Below, piece after piece: positions 47,923 to 59,390 of a stretch of DNA of 64,000 nt. The DNA is taken from NCBI GenBank assembly GCA_030512335.1, contig JAULSU010000006.1, forward strand, positions 186,001 to 250,000. Reading direction: 5' to 3'. Made by a program: the position numbers and the translations under genes. Numbering within the stretch: the stretch's first letter is position 1; every line of letters begins with the position of its first letter. This DNA comes from Immersiella caudata (Eukaryota; Ascomycota; Sordariomycetes; Sordariales; Lasiosphaeriaceae). The notes below the pieces were generated by a model. The model was given only the letters and a program-made list of their open reading frames with translations, was not told the origin of the DNA and searched no databases.

Positions 47923-49857
47923 TTACACGGTAGTGGAGTCATTTGGAGCCGTTGGTGACCTTTCTCTCTCCCTCCTCCACCCAGTCTGTGGCATCGCCTC
48001 CAGTTTCCATCGTCCCGGCTTTTGCAACACCTTGAAACCCGCACTCCATTTCCTTCGGATGATGAGTCGCACAAACTTTAGTCCGTACAGAATTACCATG
48101 GTCGCGCATAACGTGTAGCTGAAGCCTGCAAGAACATCAAGGATCTGATATCTGTTTGATGGGTTAGCATTACTCCACTCATGCTGGAAGATGGCGGACG
48201 GACCCTACTCGGACACCAGGCGTTCTTTCTGGAAACAGGAGCTTGGAGTACCCGTCTAGAGCGACGACATCATGGCTGTAGGCATAAAACATTAGCAAAA
48301 CAACATCTGGAAGTTGTAGGGTTAACATACCTCGCAAAAATCCCGGTAAGAACCATGCCAACAGTGCCGCCACCAGTGTGAATCGCAAACACGTAAAGGG
48401 GCCTGTCGGCGAGTCGTTTCCCTGTCACTTTTTTCAAGAAAAAGACAGCCACAGCAGCGACCATGCCAAACACGGCAGAGCTCCACACGGGGACCTAATT
48501 CCAAATAATGTCAGCTATCGCGCTTTACGTCGTAGGGGAAGCGAAGGAGGCGACGCACAAAACCCGCCCCAGGGGTGATCGCCACAAGTCCTACGACAAC
48601 GCCGTCGCAGAACTCCATGACCGACGGCCCTCTGCTCGCTCGCGGTTTCGCCTTCTTTGTTTCCTTTGTTGTTTCGATTGTTGTTTCGGTGCGATTCTTT
48701 CGGTCACGTCGGCGGGCGAGTTTATTCCAAAACCAGTAAAAGAGTAAGGAGGTAGACCCACCGGCGCAGGCTGCTACATGCGTCGATACGCAACTGGAGA
48801 CGGCGCGCATGTTGCCGCCCAAGACAGATCCCCCATTGAACCCTAGCCAACCGATCCAAAGGAGACCAGTGCCAAGGACCACATTGTTCACATTGTGCGG
48901 GGATTCGTTGTTTTCTCGGACCGTGTAGGACGTTTCTGCCGCTGTGGGTACTGATGACGACACTGCACCTGTTGGGCCAGCGGAAGGACTACTGTTGTTG
49001 CCTGGCTGTGGTTGCGACGAATGCTGGCTAGATGTAATGCGAGACTGATACGCTGGCAGTGGCGCCTCAGGCTCTTCAAGCTCGTATCCGTCATAGTCGT
49101 AAGGTTCCATTGCAGCATTGTGCGGAATGTCAGTACCTCTGGACCTCGTATGGCGGGCGTGAAACAAGTAAAACGCGAGACAGGCTGTTCCGGAGGTAAT
49201 GTGTACCGCCGTGCCTCCCGCAAAGTCGAGGACACCGAGCTGATTCGACCAACCCGCCCAGTGCCAGGTCCAGCGTGCCACAGGAATGTAGACAATGAGC
49301 GACCAGAGGTTAATAAAGAGTAGGAACCGTCCCACCGGCACGTCGCTGGAGGGGAACCTATCATTGGGGTTGTCCCGGATCGTGCCCCCGGAGACGAGGG
49401 CAGCTGTGAAGGACGCAAACATACCCTGATACAGCTCAAATACCATCTCGGGGATCTGGGGACCGTCGGTCGTCCCAACAGGGTGCACCAGGGGTCCTTT
49501 GAGCGCGAGGCCCGACTTCTCCCATCCATACCAAGACACGTCTGGTAATGCACCAGATGGGGGAACCGCCGGAGTGAATGCCAAAGTGTAGCCCCAGAGA
49601 TACCACTGAAATCCGACCAAGGCGGCCGTGATAAGAGGGAGCCGAAACTGTTTGAGGGTCGACAACCTTGGTGAGGCCCCCGAGTAAAACAAACACATTG
49701 CGGGGACCATTAGCCAGACCAGCCCTGATGATACCAGCATCCAGACGATATCGGATCCTTCGAAGAATTGCTGCGGTTTGTATTGGAGGTCTGATATGGT
49801 CGCTGTCACAGTCTCCCTCGGCGACGATGGCGCTACATCAACCACAAACTCCTCCAT
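47923..49857 (-). CDS. Ammonium transporter (AMT/MEP family) with long loop insertion
   Basis: Best model: complement(47923..48144, 48209..48275, 48331..48494, 48559..49857), about 583 residues. The 11-helix AMT fold is evident: SGLVWLMVPAMCLFYSG, FQWYLWGYTLAF, the signature DFAGGTAVHITSGTACLAF with the first pore histidine, LLWIGWLGFNGGS, ITPGAGF joined to VPVWSSAVFG, and AIHTGGGTVGM with the second pore histidine. It imports ammonium across the plasma membrane. An insertion of about 80 residues, acidic then Ser/Gln-rich, with an LPxY motif (PLPAY) lies in the cytosolic loop between helices 5 and 6. The last two junctions are uncertain: after FASHDVVALDGY the exact splice to ILDVLAGFSY is ambiguous, and a small defect there is possible. 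One GATAAG (50647-50652) lies about 0.8 kb upstream. Confidence 0.85.
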
Positions 49858-51021
49858 TTTCGATGCGTGCAGCCTGCCGCTGCTGGATGTCGATTGACTA
49901 CCAGTGTCTCCAGGAGAGAAACGGGAAGGTGTTGTTGGGGTGAAGAGAAAGATCGGACGAGCTGACAGGGAGCCTCAGAGCATTTCATCGAACCTTAGAT
50001 GTTCTCCACAAAGGGCGATGCGCAACACGACCGAGATCAACTTTGTGTGCTGTGTTAAGATGCAGGTGTGTGGGGTTGTATCACACCACCCGCGACGCCA
50101 CGCCCGTCCCGAGTTGGTCTGCATGTGGCAAAATATCTTCAGGGCGCTAAAATATCAGACAATTTTGAGAGGGTGGAAGTTGTTGCAATTTCGCGAGATG
50201 ACGTGGCCAACACCCATGCTTAATCGGGACTAAGTGCAAGGCGCAAGGGCATCCGCCCCAATGCCTTGCTGCTGAGGAATCCGAGGAGTCCAAACTTGCG
50301 GGCTTGCAAGTCCGCGCAAAGCTCTGGGGAATCTTGAGCGAGGGGTCCATGCGCGATTTCCGCACACATCGACAGGGAAGGAAACGACGCGGGGAGCCAA
50401 GGTTTACGGATCCGTAGTTCATCGGCGAATCCCGTGCGGCTGAACTGAATGGGGTGAGGTGGGAGTGGCGTACTCTGAGCGCATTTCCGCGCTGTGATAG
50501 AAGTGACGGAGGACAGAAAGAACCACACATGCATGCGCCACCTGGCTTTTCTGGATGCCCAGTCCCGCACGGGGGTGTCAGTGCTGATTATTGGTTGCTT
50601 TGCCATACCGACTACACTCACAAACATTCTTTGGTGGCTTTTAGCAGATAAGGACCCGTCATGGCGGCGGCAATGTTGCGTCCCAGCCAAGTCACGCAGA
50701 TTGCCCAGCGTCTGATGCGGGCAGGCGGCCACCGGGCTGGACTTCCCGGACATCTCGGGGCAGGACGCACTCGCAGGAGGCCGCCTCTCCTTTGCCCAAT
50801 GTGTCAGTGACGTTTTCATCAATCCCCCTCGAAGCCGCAGACTACGGTCTTCAACCTGGACACGCGAGTGAGGCATTGGGAATGCTCTGCGGAGCGTTCC
50901 TTATGTGGTACGCGCACTGCAGAACTGCCGCTGGCGAACTCCCGATGGCGGCATTCAGAGCAGAATTTCGTCCGAATTTCGTCTTGCAACAAAATACTTG
51001 GCAGCACCAACGGATCGAGCT
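49858..51021. promoter_or_regulatory. Divergent region of ammonium transporter and BTB-like gene
   Basis: Both genes start at its ends. A GATAAG at 50647-50652 matches the site of GATA factors such as AreA/Nit2 that control nitrogen genes, though one site is weak evidence. Minus-strand frames of 127 and 218 residues lack any domain and overlap each other, so I reject them. Confidence 0.4.
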
Positions 51022-52315
51022 ATGTCAGACCCACCAAGCCTAATAGAGCGGCCACAAGGTCAACAATTTGAACAGGCGACACCTGTCGAGTTCCATATCC
51101 CCTCCTCAGACCCGGAAAAGCCCGTCATCATTAAAGCTAGCCACGCCAACAAGTTGGCAAGATACTCAGTACAGTTACGACGCTTGTTGGAAGAGGCGCG
51201 CAAGAGCCAAAAGCCCTTTGTTGTCTTGAAATGCAGGGCCGGGGACGGCACCAACCTGCCCGTCCTTGAATGGGTCCTCCAGCAGCTGCCCAAAAGCGAG
51301 GCAGATCCAGGCGGTGATACATGCGACGCCCCGACACTCTGCGACGCCCGGACACTCTGCGCCGCCTGCAATGTGCTTTTCAGGTACAAGTGCCTCCCAA
51401 CCGCCTTTGCCGACCTTTCGACCAAAGTTTCCCCGGGTTCAAGCGCGCGGAGCATTGCTTCAGAAAGATCGGAGAGCGTGCGATGCTGGCAGGCCAAAAG
51501 GATGGTGGAGTCAACGACGGAGCTGGCCGGGCAGCTCATGACGATTGCCTTGGTGCTGGGCAATAAAGACCTGTTTAGAGCTGAGCTGGCAACCGTGATC
51601 TGGCGCGCCGAGCTTGAGAGCCTAGATACTTCTGTCGAGAAACTGGTTGATCTACATGGTAAGGTTACTCCATCCTGCCAGGTTTTGGTAACTGGGACTA
51701 ACTCAAGGCGTTTCAGCGATGCGACGAGAGGAGCTCCAGCGTATATACCAAGACCTGAAGGACGCACATCACAAACTGACTTCTGGCACCGATTACGAGC
51801 GACAGCTGGCCGAGTTCATAACACACCGCATGGAGGCGGCCAAACTCGGCAACCCAGCACACTCGTGGCAAGACAACTGCACACGGTTCTCAGGCATTGC
51901 CGAACTTACTCCATATCGTTACATTGGCAAAGTCGAGAATGCCTTGAGGTTGGTGGATGCGGCAAACGGCATTGAGCAGCATGAAGACGGCTCTTGCAGC
52001 ACGGACAATGAAGTACAAGGCAGGGAGCCACCAAGCATAGGCCTATTGGGGTCAATACAAAGGCATGTGTTCGACCCACTCAAAGCAGCCATCTCCAGAG
52101 CAAAAGAGGAGAGGGTAAAATTGTGGACCGAGACCGTCAAAAGCACATTAGATTCTGTGGAGACAGAGATTAAGAATCGGCAGGGAAAAAGGGCGGATGA
52201 CTTAATGAGCTGGAGGGATACCCAAGTCAGTGGCTGGGAAAGAGAACTGGGTTGGAGGCCGACAGCACCAGCGAATGGCTTGGCACGCCCCACTACCAGA
52301 CCTCTCGCCGCATAG
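51022..52315 (+). CDS. Hypothetical protein with BTB-like N-terminal region
   Basis: Exons 51022..51658 and 51717..52315, 411 residues; the intron has a CTAAC branch and an in-phase join (DLH-A-MRREEL). Residues about 20-90 (VEFHIPSSDPEKPVIIKASH, then LRRLLEEARKSQKPFVVLKC and VLEWVLQQL) resemble the fold pattern of fungal BTB/POZ proteins, in which a short extracted strand is followed by a helix and another strand. No Kelch or MATH domain follows. A Cys-rich patch (CDAPTLCDARTLCAAC) lies at about 130-145 and the C-terminal half is helical and charged. BTB proteins often serve as adaptors for Cul3 ubiquitin ligases, but this assignment is weak. Confidence 0.6.
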
Positions 52316-52916
52316 ATTTCAGTGGTTTATTCGCAGATAGGATCGTTTTCTCTCATCAGAGGCAACATCACCAGAATAAACCTATGTTACTTCCGACCCT
52401 AGAGTCTCACAAGCTGCGAGGAAGCGAGGTGACAACGCAAAGCACACTGCATTAGGGTAAGCTAGTGGTGGCGACTCAGTCGGGATCATGATGGTTTATA
52501 TACTTATGTGTATGTAAATTTGTGCTAATAGAGGGTAGCTAGCCATTTACTCCGAGTTAGCTGTTTGAGGATTTGCTGATAATGATCATCTTCTTTATCG
52601 CCTCAAGCTGTTGGCAATCTTAAACAGAGGCTCCAGCTGCGGTATCTGAATCTGGAGTCGGGATCTGGGTGCGCATCTGAGTGTGACATCTGCTTGAACG
52701 ACTCAGTAGTGACAACCTTTAGTGCTGGCTAATCAAGGTTGGTCCTGGAGAGTATTCAGACATTTTATTTATCCTTCACACCACAGCATAAATCATTCCT
52801 AACGACATATGGGATTTACAATAGCTGGGGACTCAACCCATGTGTAGAAAAAATGAATATAGAACTTCCCGGACATTGATTTCGGTCTTTACTATACTAT
52901 TCCTTCACTTTTGTTA
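52316..52916. other. AT-rich spacer left of MITE
   Basis: This contains the 3' end of the preceding gene and then AT-rich sequence. No coding frame is present. Confidence 0.5.
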
Positions 52917-53751
52917 AGTCAGGTGGGAAGCTTTTGGAACACCCCTGCTTTTGGAACACCCCTGCTTTTGGAACACCCTGCCCATACATAACCCTGAAAA
53001 GTAGGGTCGCGTAATTAATTAAGCGAAATTACCAACAAAAAACTAAAATACACATAAAATATGATATTAGTAGCTTACTAAGGATATACAGCCATTAATT
53101 TTCTTGTATTTTTTATTATAGCTTTATTTAACTTTAAAGGTAGACATTTTCAGTTACTAGTAAATCCTATATAAAACCCTAGGATTCAATTTCTTCAAAT
53201 TAATCATTTATTCTTAAGATTAAAATTATGGTAAAAATAGTTGCATATTATTAAAAGAGGCTATTTACGTAAAACTTAATGTATACACATAGATATTGCT
53301 TATGTAATACAATAATTAGAAGTAAAAAATTTTCCAATATAAAATATATAAGAATTTTATATTATGGTACGTTTAACTAAAAGTATATAATTTATTATAA
53401 CATAAAGCGTTTCATTACATACTAACCGCGTTTATGTAGTTAATAGTATTTATTAAATATTTATTTATTAGGTGTTATAAACGTTATGAACAAAATGTAA
53501 ATCCTAGGGTTATGTATAGGATTTACTAGTAACTGAAATTGTCTACCTTTAAAGTTAAATAAAGCTATAATAAAAAATACAAGAAAATAAATAGCTGTAT
53601 ATCCTTAGTAAGCTACTAATATCATATTTTATGTGTATTTTGGTTGTTTGTTAGTAATTTCGCTTAATTAATTACGCGACCCTACTTTTCAGGGTTATGT
53701 ATGGGCAGGGTGTTCCAAAAGCAGGGTGTTCCAAATGCTCCCCACCTGACT
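52917..53751. mobile_element. Foldback MITE, Tc1/mariner (Fot1/pogo-like) type
   Basis: This is an 835 bp element with inverted arms of about 250-270 bp: left 52917-53186 and right 53500-53751 reverse-complemented are nearly identical. The ends are AGTCAGGTGGG and CCCACCTGACT, each flanked by TA, the target-site duplication of Tc1/mariner elements; termini beginning AGTC are typical of fungal Fot1-like elements. A 17 bp unit (CTTTTGGAACACCCCTG) is repeated three times inside the left end (52931-52980) and twice inside the right. The 313 bp centre is very AT-rich and has no coding frame, so the element is non-autonomous. AT-richness may reflect RIP. Confidence 0.85.
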
Positions 53752-54520
53752 TACAAAAGCCACCAAATTCGAGATGATGACTGTGCGAGAGGAGAAGATT
53801 GTGTTAGTGATTAATGTTACAGTGATGACAATTTCCCGGCTCGTTTGCCCTTTGTAACGCAGTGCCCGTACTAGATGGTTTGATAGAGCGGATACAATTT
53901 GATGTTCAAATTGACCGCGACGATGAGTTCTCAGAACAGGTGAAAACAGCAGTTGCGTAGTGAAAGCGATCGTTACGTGCATGGGGCTGGTGTCCTAAAA
54001 TTGGGCCGAGGATCGTTACTGTAACCACGCCAGCCCATTTATGGCCACGGCAAGTACAGCCGGGACTCAGCTCAGGCGGCCTTCAGTGCGACTCACCTCT
54101 TGCCCAGGATCTGCGACTAATACAGACTCGGCCAGAAAAAGTGTCGGGTGTGACTATAGAGGTAGTTTGTAAAGACGTTCTCCGCTCAGGTTACCATGGC
54201 GCGTGAGTTACGGGAAAACAGGAAGCCCATAGGGGTCGAGATGGGAGGTTTTTGTCCCAGCGGTGAGACTTCTGGTGTCATTTCGGTCTTCTTGTCATCT
54301 TCGAGTCGCTCGTTGGAGCCGACGAAGTGTTGGCACTGCTGGGCGGGAGATGCAGCCTACCTGTGTTTGGGGGTAGTTATGGTGCAGGCACATGAAGCTC
54401 TCTTGTCTCAGCATCGACTGAAAATGATACACATTGCCGCCTTTCCATTCTCGCGCATCTCCGTACATAATAACCCAGCAAAACACCTCCAGGTCCCGCC
54501 CGGCATGCCATGAATACCCC
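53752..54520. other. Spacer right of MITE
   Basis: The spacer includes the 3' flank of the RlpA-like gene. A plus-strand frame of 105 residues at 54196-54513 has no recognisable feature and is probably chance. Confidence 0.45.
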
Positions 54521-55399
54521 CTACAACCACTGCCAACTAGCCCTCACCCTCCCTCTACTCGGCAGCGCCAACCTTCCAAACGCACTGGTCGACAAGTCCA
54601 AATCCGTCGGGCTGCAACCCTCGCACCGATCCACGACCATCACCTCCACCGTGATATTTCCCCTCCTGGGATCCTCCGCCGACCTTGTAACCCTTATCAG
54701 CTTCCCGCAGAGCGGATTGTGGTTTGGATTCCCTCCATTACTCGCATGCGGTCCTGCAGCGTCGAAGAGCTCCCATCCTACGGCGCATATCGCATCTGCA
54801 TCTGTATTGGCGATACCGCATGCCCCGACTTGGGGGGCAAAGTACGTGAGGTCGCCATCGTATAGCGTTTGGCTGCCGTCGGGAAGAGGGAGGTTTCTTG
54901 TATCGCGGTTTCGGTTGCGGAGGCTGAGACCCAACCCGAGACCGAGGGCTAGGGCGGTGATGATGATACCTAAGACGACGAAAATAAAGATGCATGTCGC
55001 GCGGGTGAGGCCGCAGAGGTATTTTCGGTGGGTAGGGAGAAAGGTATCGAGGTAACTGCGGGCGCTGCGGCGTGTGCTGGTTTTCGAGGTATGGATGCTG
55101 AAGTTCGATTGTGCAATGGGGAGGAAGCCGCTGCCGACGAAGCTCTCGGCTTTGTGAAGCGATGAACTTGAGCCTGGGGCGAAGGATGATCGGGGACTAT
55201 GGATGGGTCGAAGGTTGGGCCGGATGGCGGCCGCGAGCCGGCTCCTCCTGAGTGTTCTTGAGATCTTGGCGCGGGAAAAGAGGGCCCGTTTGGGCGGATT
55301 GACGGGGACCTCCCATTCGGGTACGTATCGGACTCGTTCGAGCGGTGTCGACGGTGGTGGACCCGTTTGGGCCGCTTCGGGTGTCGGTTTGTCGGCCAT
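54521..55399 (-). CDS. Membrane-anchored RlpA/expansin-like double-psi beta-barrel protein
   Basis: A single exon of 292 residues from ATG 55397-55399. The first 125 residues are basic, Pro/Ser-rich and likely cytosolic. A transmembrane segment follows (about 132-158, CIFIFVVLGIIITALALGLG). The outer part is a double-psi beta-barrel: GDLTYFAPQVGACGIANTD, ICAVGWELFDA, NPLCGKLIRVTR and VMVVDRCEGCSPTDLDLS, with paired cysteines and the conserved Asp in VVDRC. This matches the RlpA/barwin/expansin-like proteins common in fungal cell walls, often stress or morphogenesis related, with no proven enzyme activity. As a type II membrane protein it would expose the barrel to the wall. Confidence 0.85.
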   Translation of the reverse strand: MADKPTPEAAQTGPPPSTPLERVRYVPEWEVPVNPPKRALFSRAKISRTLRRSRLAAAIRPNLRPIHSPRSSFAPGSSSSLHKAESFVGSGFLPIAQSNFSIHTSKTSTRRSARSYLDTFLPTHRKYLCGLTRATCIFIFVVLGIIITALALGLGLGLSLRNRNRDTRNLPLPDGSQTLYDGDLTYFAPQVGACGIANTDADAICAVGWELFDAAGPHASNGGNPNHNPLCGKLIRVTRSAEDPRRGNITVEVMVVDRCEGCSPTDLDLSTSAFGRLALPSRGRVRASWQWL

Positions 55400-55889
55400 G
55401 ACGGTTGGGGTCTGGGGTCGATGTCGGTTAGGCAGTCGGCCGAAGTCAATTGACGATGATCCAGGTCTGGTGTTTGCTAGCTCGCCGATTTGACGGAGGG
55501 GGAAACTAGGGTGTCCCAGCGGCGCATGCTGCAGTTTTGAACGGGCGAAAAGCGAAAAAGTTGTTTCACAGCCACCGCAAAGAATGTTTGCCGTCGGGAG
55601 GCGGGGTCGTGTGACGAGAGCAAGCGATGACGATGCTCAGTCATTGGTGTGCAGGCCAAAAAACCGGGAATCGTGTTGGAAGATGACACCTGCCTGTCCT
55701 CGAATTGGCTGGCACGCTGGATGGGGGTGGTCGGGAAGGAGGGCACAACCTGGTTACCCCGCGGAAGCAAGGGTGGCGGGCGCCCGCTGTTAGCCATGCC
55801 AAGCTTCCAGACCCAGCGACTGCCGAAGCCTCCATCCATGCCATTCTCCAGCCCTTGCTTTTCGCCATTCCTCAGTTTGAGCCCAGTCT
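55400..55889. promoter_or_regulatory. Upstream region of RlpA-like gene
   Basis: The promoter of the RlpA-like gene and the 3' end of the MFS gene fall here. No further gene is seen. Confidence 0.4.
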
Positions 55890-57452
55890 TCAATTCTGAT
55901 GCGCGGGTTCGGACCGGCGTTCGAATTCTTCGTCCTCCAAAAGGCCTCTTTCCTCTCCAGTCCTGGCTGCGGCTTTGCTTTTTCTCACGGCTTCTGCGGC
56001 GACGCGGACGCGACCCCACTGCAATCGGCGGAGCGGGCTCGTACCTTCAGCATGTGTCTCGGTCTCTTTCGTGAAGACGTCATCGATTGCTTCCAGTTTC
56101 AGGCCTCCCGTCTCAGGGTAGAACAGCCAAACAATGCCCGCGTTGGCAATGTTGAAGGCCGCCCATACCAAGTAGAACGTCCACCCCATCTTGGCGATTC
56201 CCACAGGTGTGACCTCAACCACAATCCAGTTGCCAATGAAGTCGGCTGCTGCCGCAAGTGCTGACCCTTTGGCGCGGATCTTCAGGGGTAGAATCTCGGG
56301 TGGGTAGATCCACACGCATGCCATCCACCCCCACGAGAAGAAAGCCTCGAAGAGAAACAGAAAGACTACCGCCGTGATGGCGCCAGTGCGCGTCCCGGCA
56401 GCAGTAGCCAGCGCTTCGCCGACGAGCACCAAACCCATTCCTAGCGCCATGCTGATGAACAGCTTGCGTCTCCCAATCCTGTCGATGGTGTACCACGTCA
56501 CGAACGACGCCAAGACGTACCACAGCTGAGTGAAGCAGCCAAGGAGGAGCGCGCTCTCTTGGTTCATCCCGAGGGCTGTCCGGAACAGCGTCGGCGCGTA
56601 GTAGGTGACGATATTGATGCCGGAGAGTTGCTGCATGAACTGGATGGCCACGGCGAGGTAGAATCTCTTGTGGGCGCTGACACCGTTCGACCGGAACAGA
56701 TCTCCCCAGGAGCCCTGAGCCTTGCTCTCAGCCTGAAGCGCCCCCAGGATCTCGCCCATTTCCTTCTGGACTTCTCTGTCATTCTCCGGCTTCCCTCTCA
56801 ACCTCGCCAACACGGCCAGACCCCGCTCTGGTTCCTTGCCGTGACGTCGGAGCAACCACCTCGGGGTATCCGGGAGGAATGGGGTTGTCGCCAGGATGTA
56901 CGCGGCAAAGACGCACTGGAAGACCAGAGGGAACCTCCACTGCGCTTCACCCGGGTGAAAGAAGAAGGCATAGTTGATGCAGTACGCCATCAGCAACCCC
57001 ACCAGCATCGTCGTCAACTGGCAGCACACCTGCCATCCCCGTTGAGCATGTGCGCTTATCTCGCTCTGGTACACGGGTGTCACACTGGTGGTCAGCCCGA
57101 TACCAACGCCTACCACCACCCGCGCGATCATAAATGTTCCTCTCGCCGCGGCGCATCCCATGGCCAGTCCGCCAATGCCGACAAGCAGTGCGCCCAGGAG
57201 CAGCGTCCGTTTCCGGCCCAGCGGGTCTCCGGTAAAGGCTGCTAGGACTGCGCCGGCTACAGCGCCGACGTCGTAAAGCGCCGTGATGGTTCCAATTTCG
57301 AGGTCGGAGGGGTGCCCCATGGCGGCGAGCCACGAAGGGGAGATGACAACGCCGGACATGACGCCTTGGTCGTACCCGAAAAGCAGGAACCCCGCACTGC
57401 AGACCGACGTGATGGCCGCGATGAGCGGGGCACCGCGAAGCTGGGAGGCCAT
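55890..57452 (-). CDS. MFS sugar transporter
   Basis: A single exon of 520 residues. Twelve hydrophobic helices and the sugar-porter signatures are present: GYDQGVMSG in helix 1, GDPLGRKRTLLLG after helix 2, the R-x-G-R-G-like VVVGVGIGLTTSVTPVYQSE, PDTPRWLL after helix 6, QQLSGINIVTYYAPTLF in helix 7, DRIGRRKLF and PETGGLKLEAID at the end. It is a plasma-membrane proton symporter or facilitator for hexose or a related sugar; specificity cannot be read. The cytosolic tail is charged and about 50 residues long. Confidence 0.93.
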   Translation of the reverse strand: MASQLRGAPLIAAITSVCSAGFLLFGYDQGVMSGVVISPSWLAAMGHPSDLEIGTITALYDVGAVAGAVLAAFTGDPLGRKRTLLLGALLVGIGGLAMGCAAARGTFMIARVVVGVGIGLTTSVTPVYQSEISAHAQRGWQVCCQLTTMLVGLLMAYCINYAFFFHPGEAQWRFPLVFQCVFAAYILATTPFLPDTPRWLLRRHGKEPERGLAVLARLRGKPENDREVQKEMGEILGALQAESKAQGSWGDLFRSNGVSAHKRFYLAVAIQFMQQLSGINIVTYYAPTLFRTALGMNQESALLLGCFTQLWYVLASFVTWYTIDRIGRRKLFISMALGMGLVLVGEALATAAGTRTGAITAVVFLFLFEAFFSWGWMACVWIYPPEILPLKIRAKGSALAAAADFIGNWIVVEVTPVGIAKMGWTFYLVWAAFNIANAGIVWLFYPETGGLKLEAIDDVFTKETETHAEGTSPLRRLQWGRVRVAAEAVRKSKAAARTGEERGLLEDEEFERRSEPAHQN

Positions 57453-59390
57453 TTCGTCGGTGGTGGATCGATCAATCGGATGAGGCGGCTTCCCGGCGAT
57501 GCGGCGTCGCGATGTTTGCTTGGTGTTGTTCCGGTGTTTTGGGGATGACGTTGCTGGGATGGGGCCTGGAGGTCAGCAGGACACCCCTGTCACTCTTGGC
57601 GGCGGGTCAGCGGATTCGAGATTCAGGGTCAGGGTACCCCTGCCACTCTCTCCCCAGCTGCTTGGAAATCTTCATTTATTTGGAGAACAAAAGTTCCTTG
57701 AGAGCTGCAACGACGTAGTGATATGCTTGATTTTGAGCCTTCGTCCTCCTTGTTGTGTGGTTCTTTGTCTGCCCCTTTCACCGAAAACTGATTGTCCTAA
57801 CCCATCAGCTTTAAGCCACATGACGGACGAGCATCTTAGAATCGAAGCCAAAGGTCGAACTATTCACTATAGCATCATTTACCGACAACGTATAACCGCA
57901 AGTGAGTTCAGAGCTCTCCCTTAAGAGGAGCCATGAGTAATTGAGGGAAATATTTCTCTCCAACGAGCTCTTTGCCCCTCCTTGCTCTCCCGAAACCACG
58001 ACAGCATTGTCTCGGCATGTACTCGCGCAACCGGGAACTGCCAGAGCAACGGTCAACGTCAACACCATCGTCAGCATGTCATCTGCAACAAACATACATC
58101 TTCATCACCCCCTCAACCACAACAGAATCGCAATACTTCTTTCCGATAATCCTCTACATAATTGCGCGCCGGTTTAGTGGTCAGGTTCTGCCTCACGCAA
58201 CCTCAACTCCACACACATTCGCACCGTCAAAGGCCAGCCGCAGCGGCCAGCAAGCTGCACGGCGCCGGCGACACCAAATTGGCGATAGTACTGGCAGTTA
58301 CTTTCTAGGTCTGCCACCAGCAAAACGCTCGGGTTCTTATACCAAGTTCCTCGAGCAGACCACGGGGAATGCCGCCCAAGACCACAAAGGCATGGTGAAC
58401 ATAGGGATTGAGTTCAGCGGGATGAAGAAGTAGAGGAGCCGGCTGTGTACCCGTTCATCGCCATTATGAACCTCTTCCCGGTCCGCTACCCGCCTACTCT
58501 AAAGGCCCCTTTAGGTTAAAAAGATGGCTGAGAGGATCAGCGGTCGGAGGATTAGCAGCGAGTCGGCCGGTGAGGAAAAAATCAGCCGGCGATGAAACTT
58601 CCTGCAGGCAATTTATGCAGTCGGCTTGACCGAGGTTCCTCACGGGATTGGTGTTCATTCCCAACTTATCATGGGTCATTAAAAGCGGTCATTAAAAGCG
58701 AATCGAGTCAGAAGGTACGTAAAGGCTTAACTCTTAATGTGAGAATATTTAATTATACTTCTCGCCTTCCTTCCTTGTCCTCAGCGGATTCTTGAGCCCT
58801 TTTCTCTGGCGCTGCCCTACAAGTGGCGAAGATCTGTTGAGCCGTGCGCTGGGGCCTGACGCCCCTGCGACGCCACGACGTGATGTTGACGAGCTTGATG
58901 CATAGAATCAATCAGACTGATGAGGGCTAGTTTCCCTTTTTGATCGCGGTAATTCAGACAAAGTGGGATGTTGGGTTTTCACCTCCGGCGATTGGCTCCC
59001 GCCCCCTGGTTATCGCCTGCGGGCTCGTGGCGTAGCATCATGCAACCCAAAATGCAGTCGAACACAATACCTCTGTTTTTATAGGCTACGCGGACCACTT
59101 CAATGATGCCCCGACATAAAACAGCTAGCCCAGAATTGTTCGCCCAGAGCATCAGGGTTCGAAACCGGGATTGGCGTGATGGCAGCACCGAGCTCATGCC
59201 CGATGCCAAAAGCAGCTCTCGGCATTCTTCTTTTGAGCTCCCCGCTCGCCATCCATCATGAGACCTGTCATGCTTTGTCATTTCACCGCCATAATACCCT
59301 CAAGTTGTTGTTTCTTTGCGATTTCTGGGGGTTGGTCTCTCTTGAGTCGCCTTGCATTTTTTTTTCGTGGCCACGGGAGTTGCTTTCTAG
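57453..59390. promoter_or_regulatory. 1.9 kb divergent region of MFS and LaeA-like gene 2
   Basis: Frames up to 153 residues occur on both strands without domains or a consistent splice chain, so none is called. A 13 bp direct repeat lies at 58674-58699. The region should contain both promoters; a diverged or lineage-specific small gene near 57970-58433 cannot be excluded. Confidence 0.4.
58674..58699. repeat. 13 bp tandem repeat
   Basis: GGTCATTAAAAGC occurs twice without a gap, in the upstream region of the second LaeA-like gene. Confidence 0.8.

Noticed and set aside
50220..50876. 218-residue minus-strand frame upstream of the ammonium transporter
   Set aside because: It lies in a divergent promoter region and has no recognisable feature.
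59157..59215. tRNA-like fold on the minus strand: 7 bp pairable ends around a GGTTTCGAACC box
   Set aside because: Only about 59 bases separate the ends, too short for D, anticodon and T arms, and the T-stem does not pair. Coincidence.
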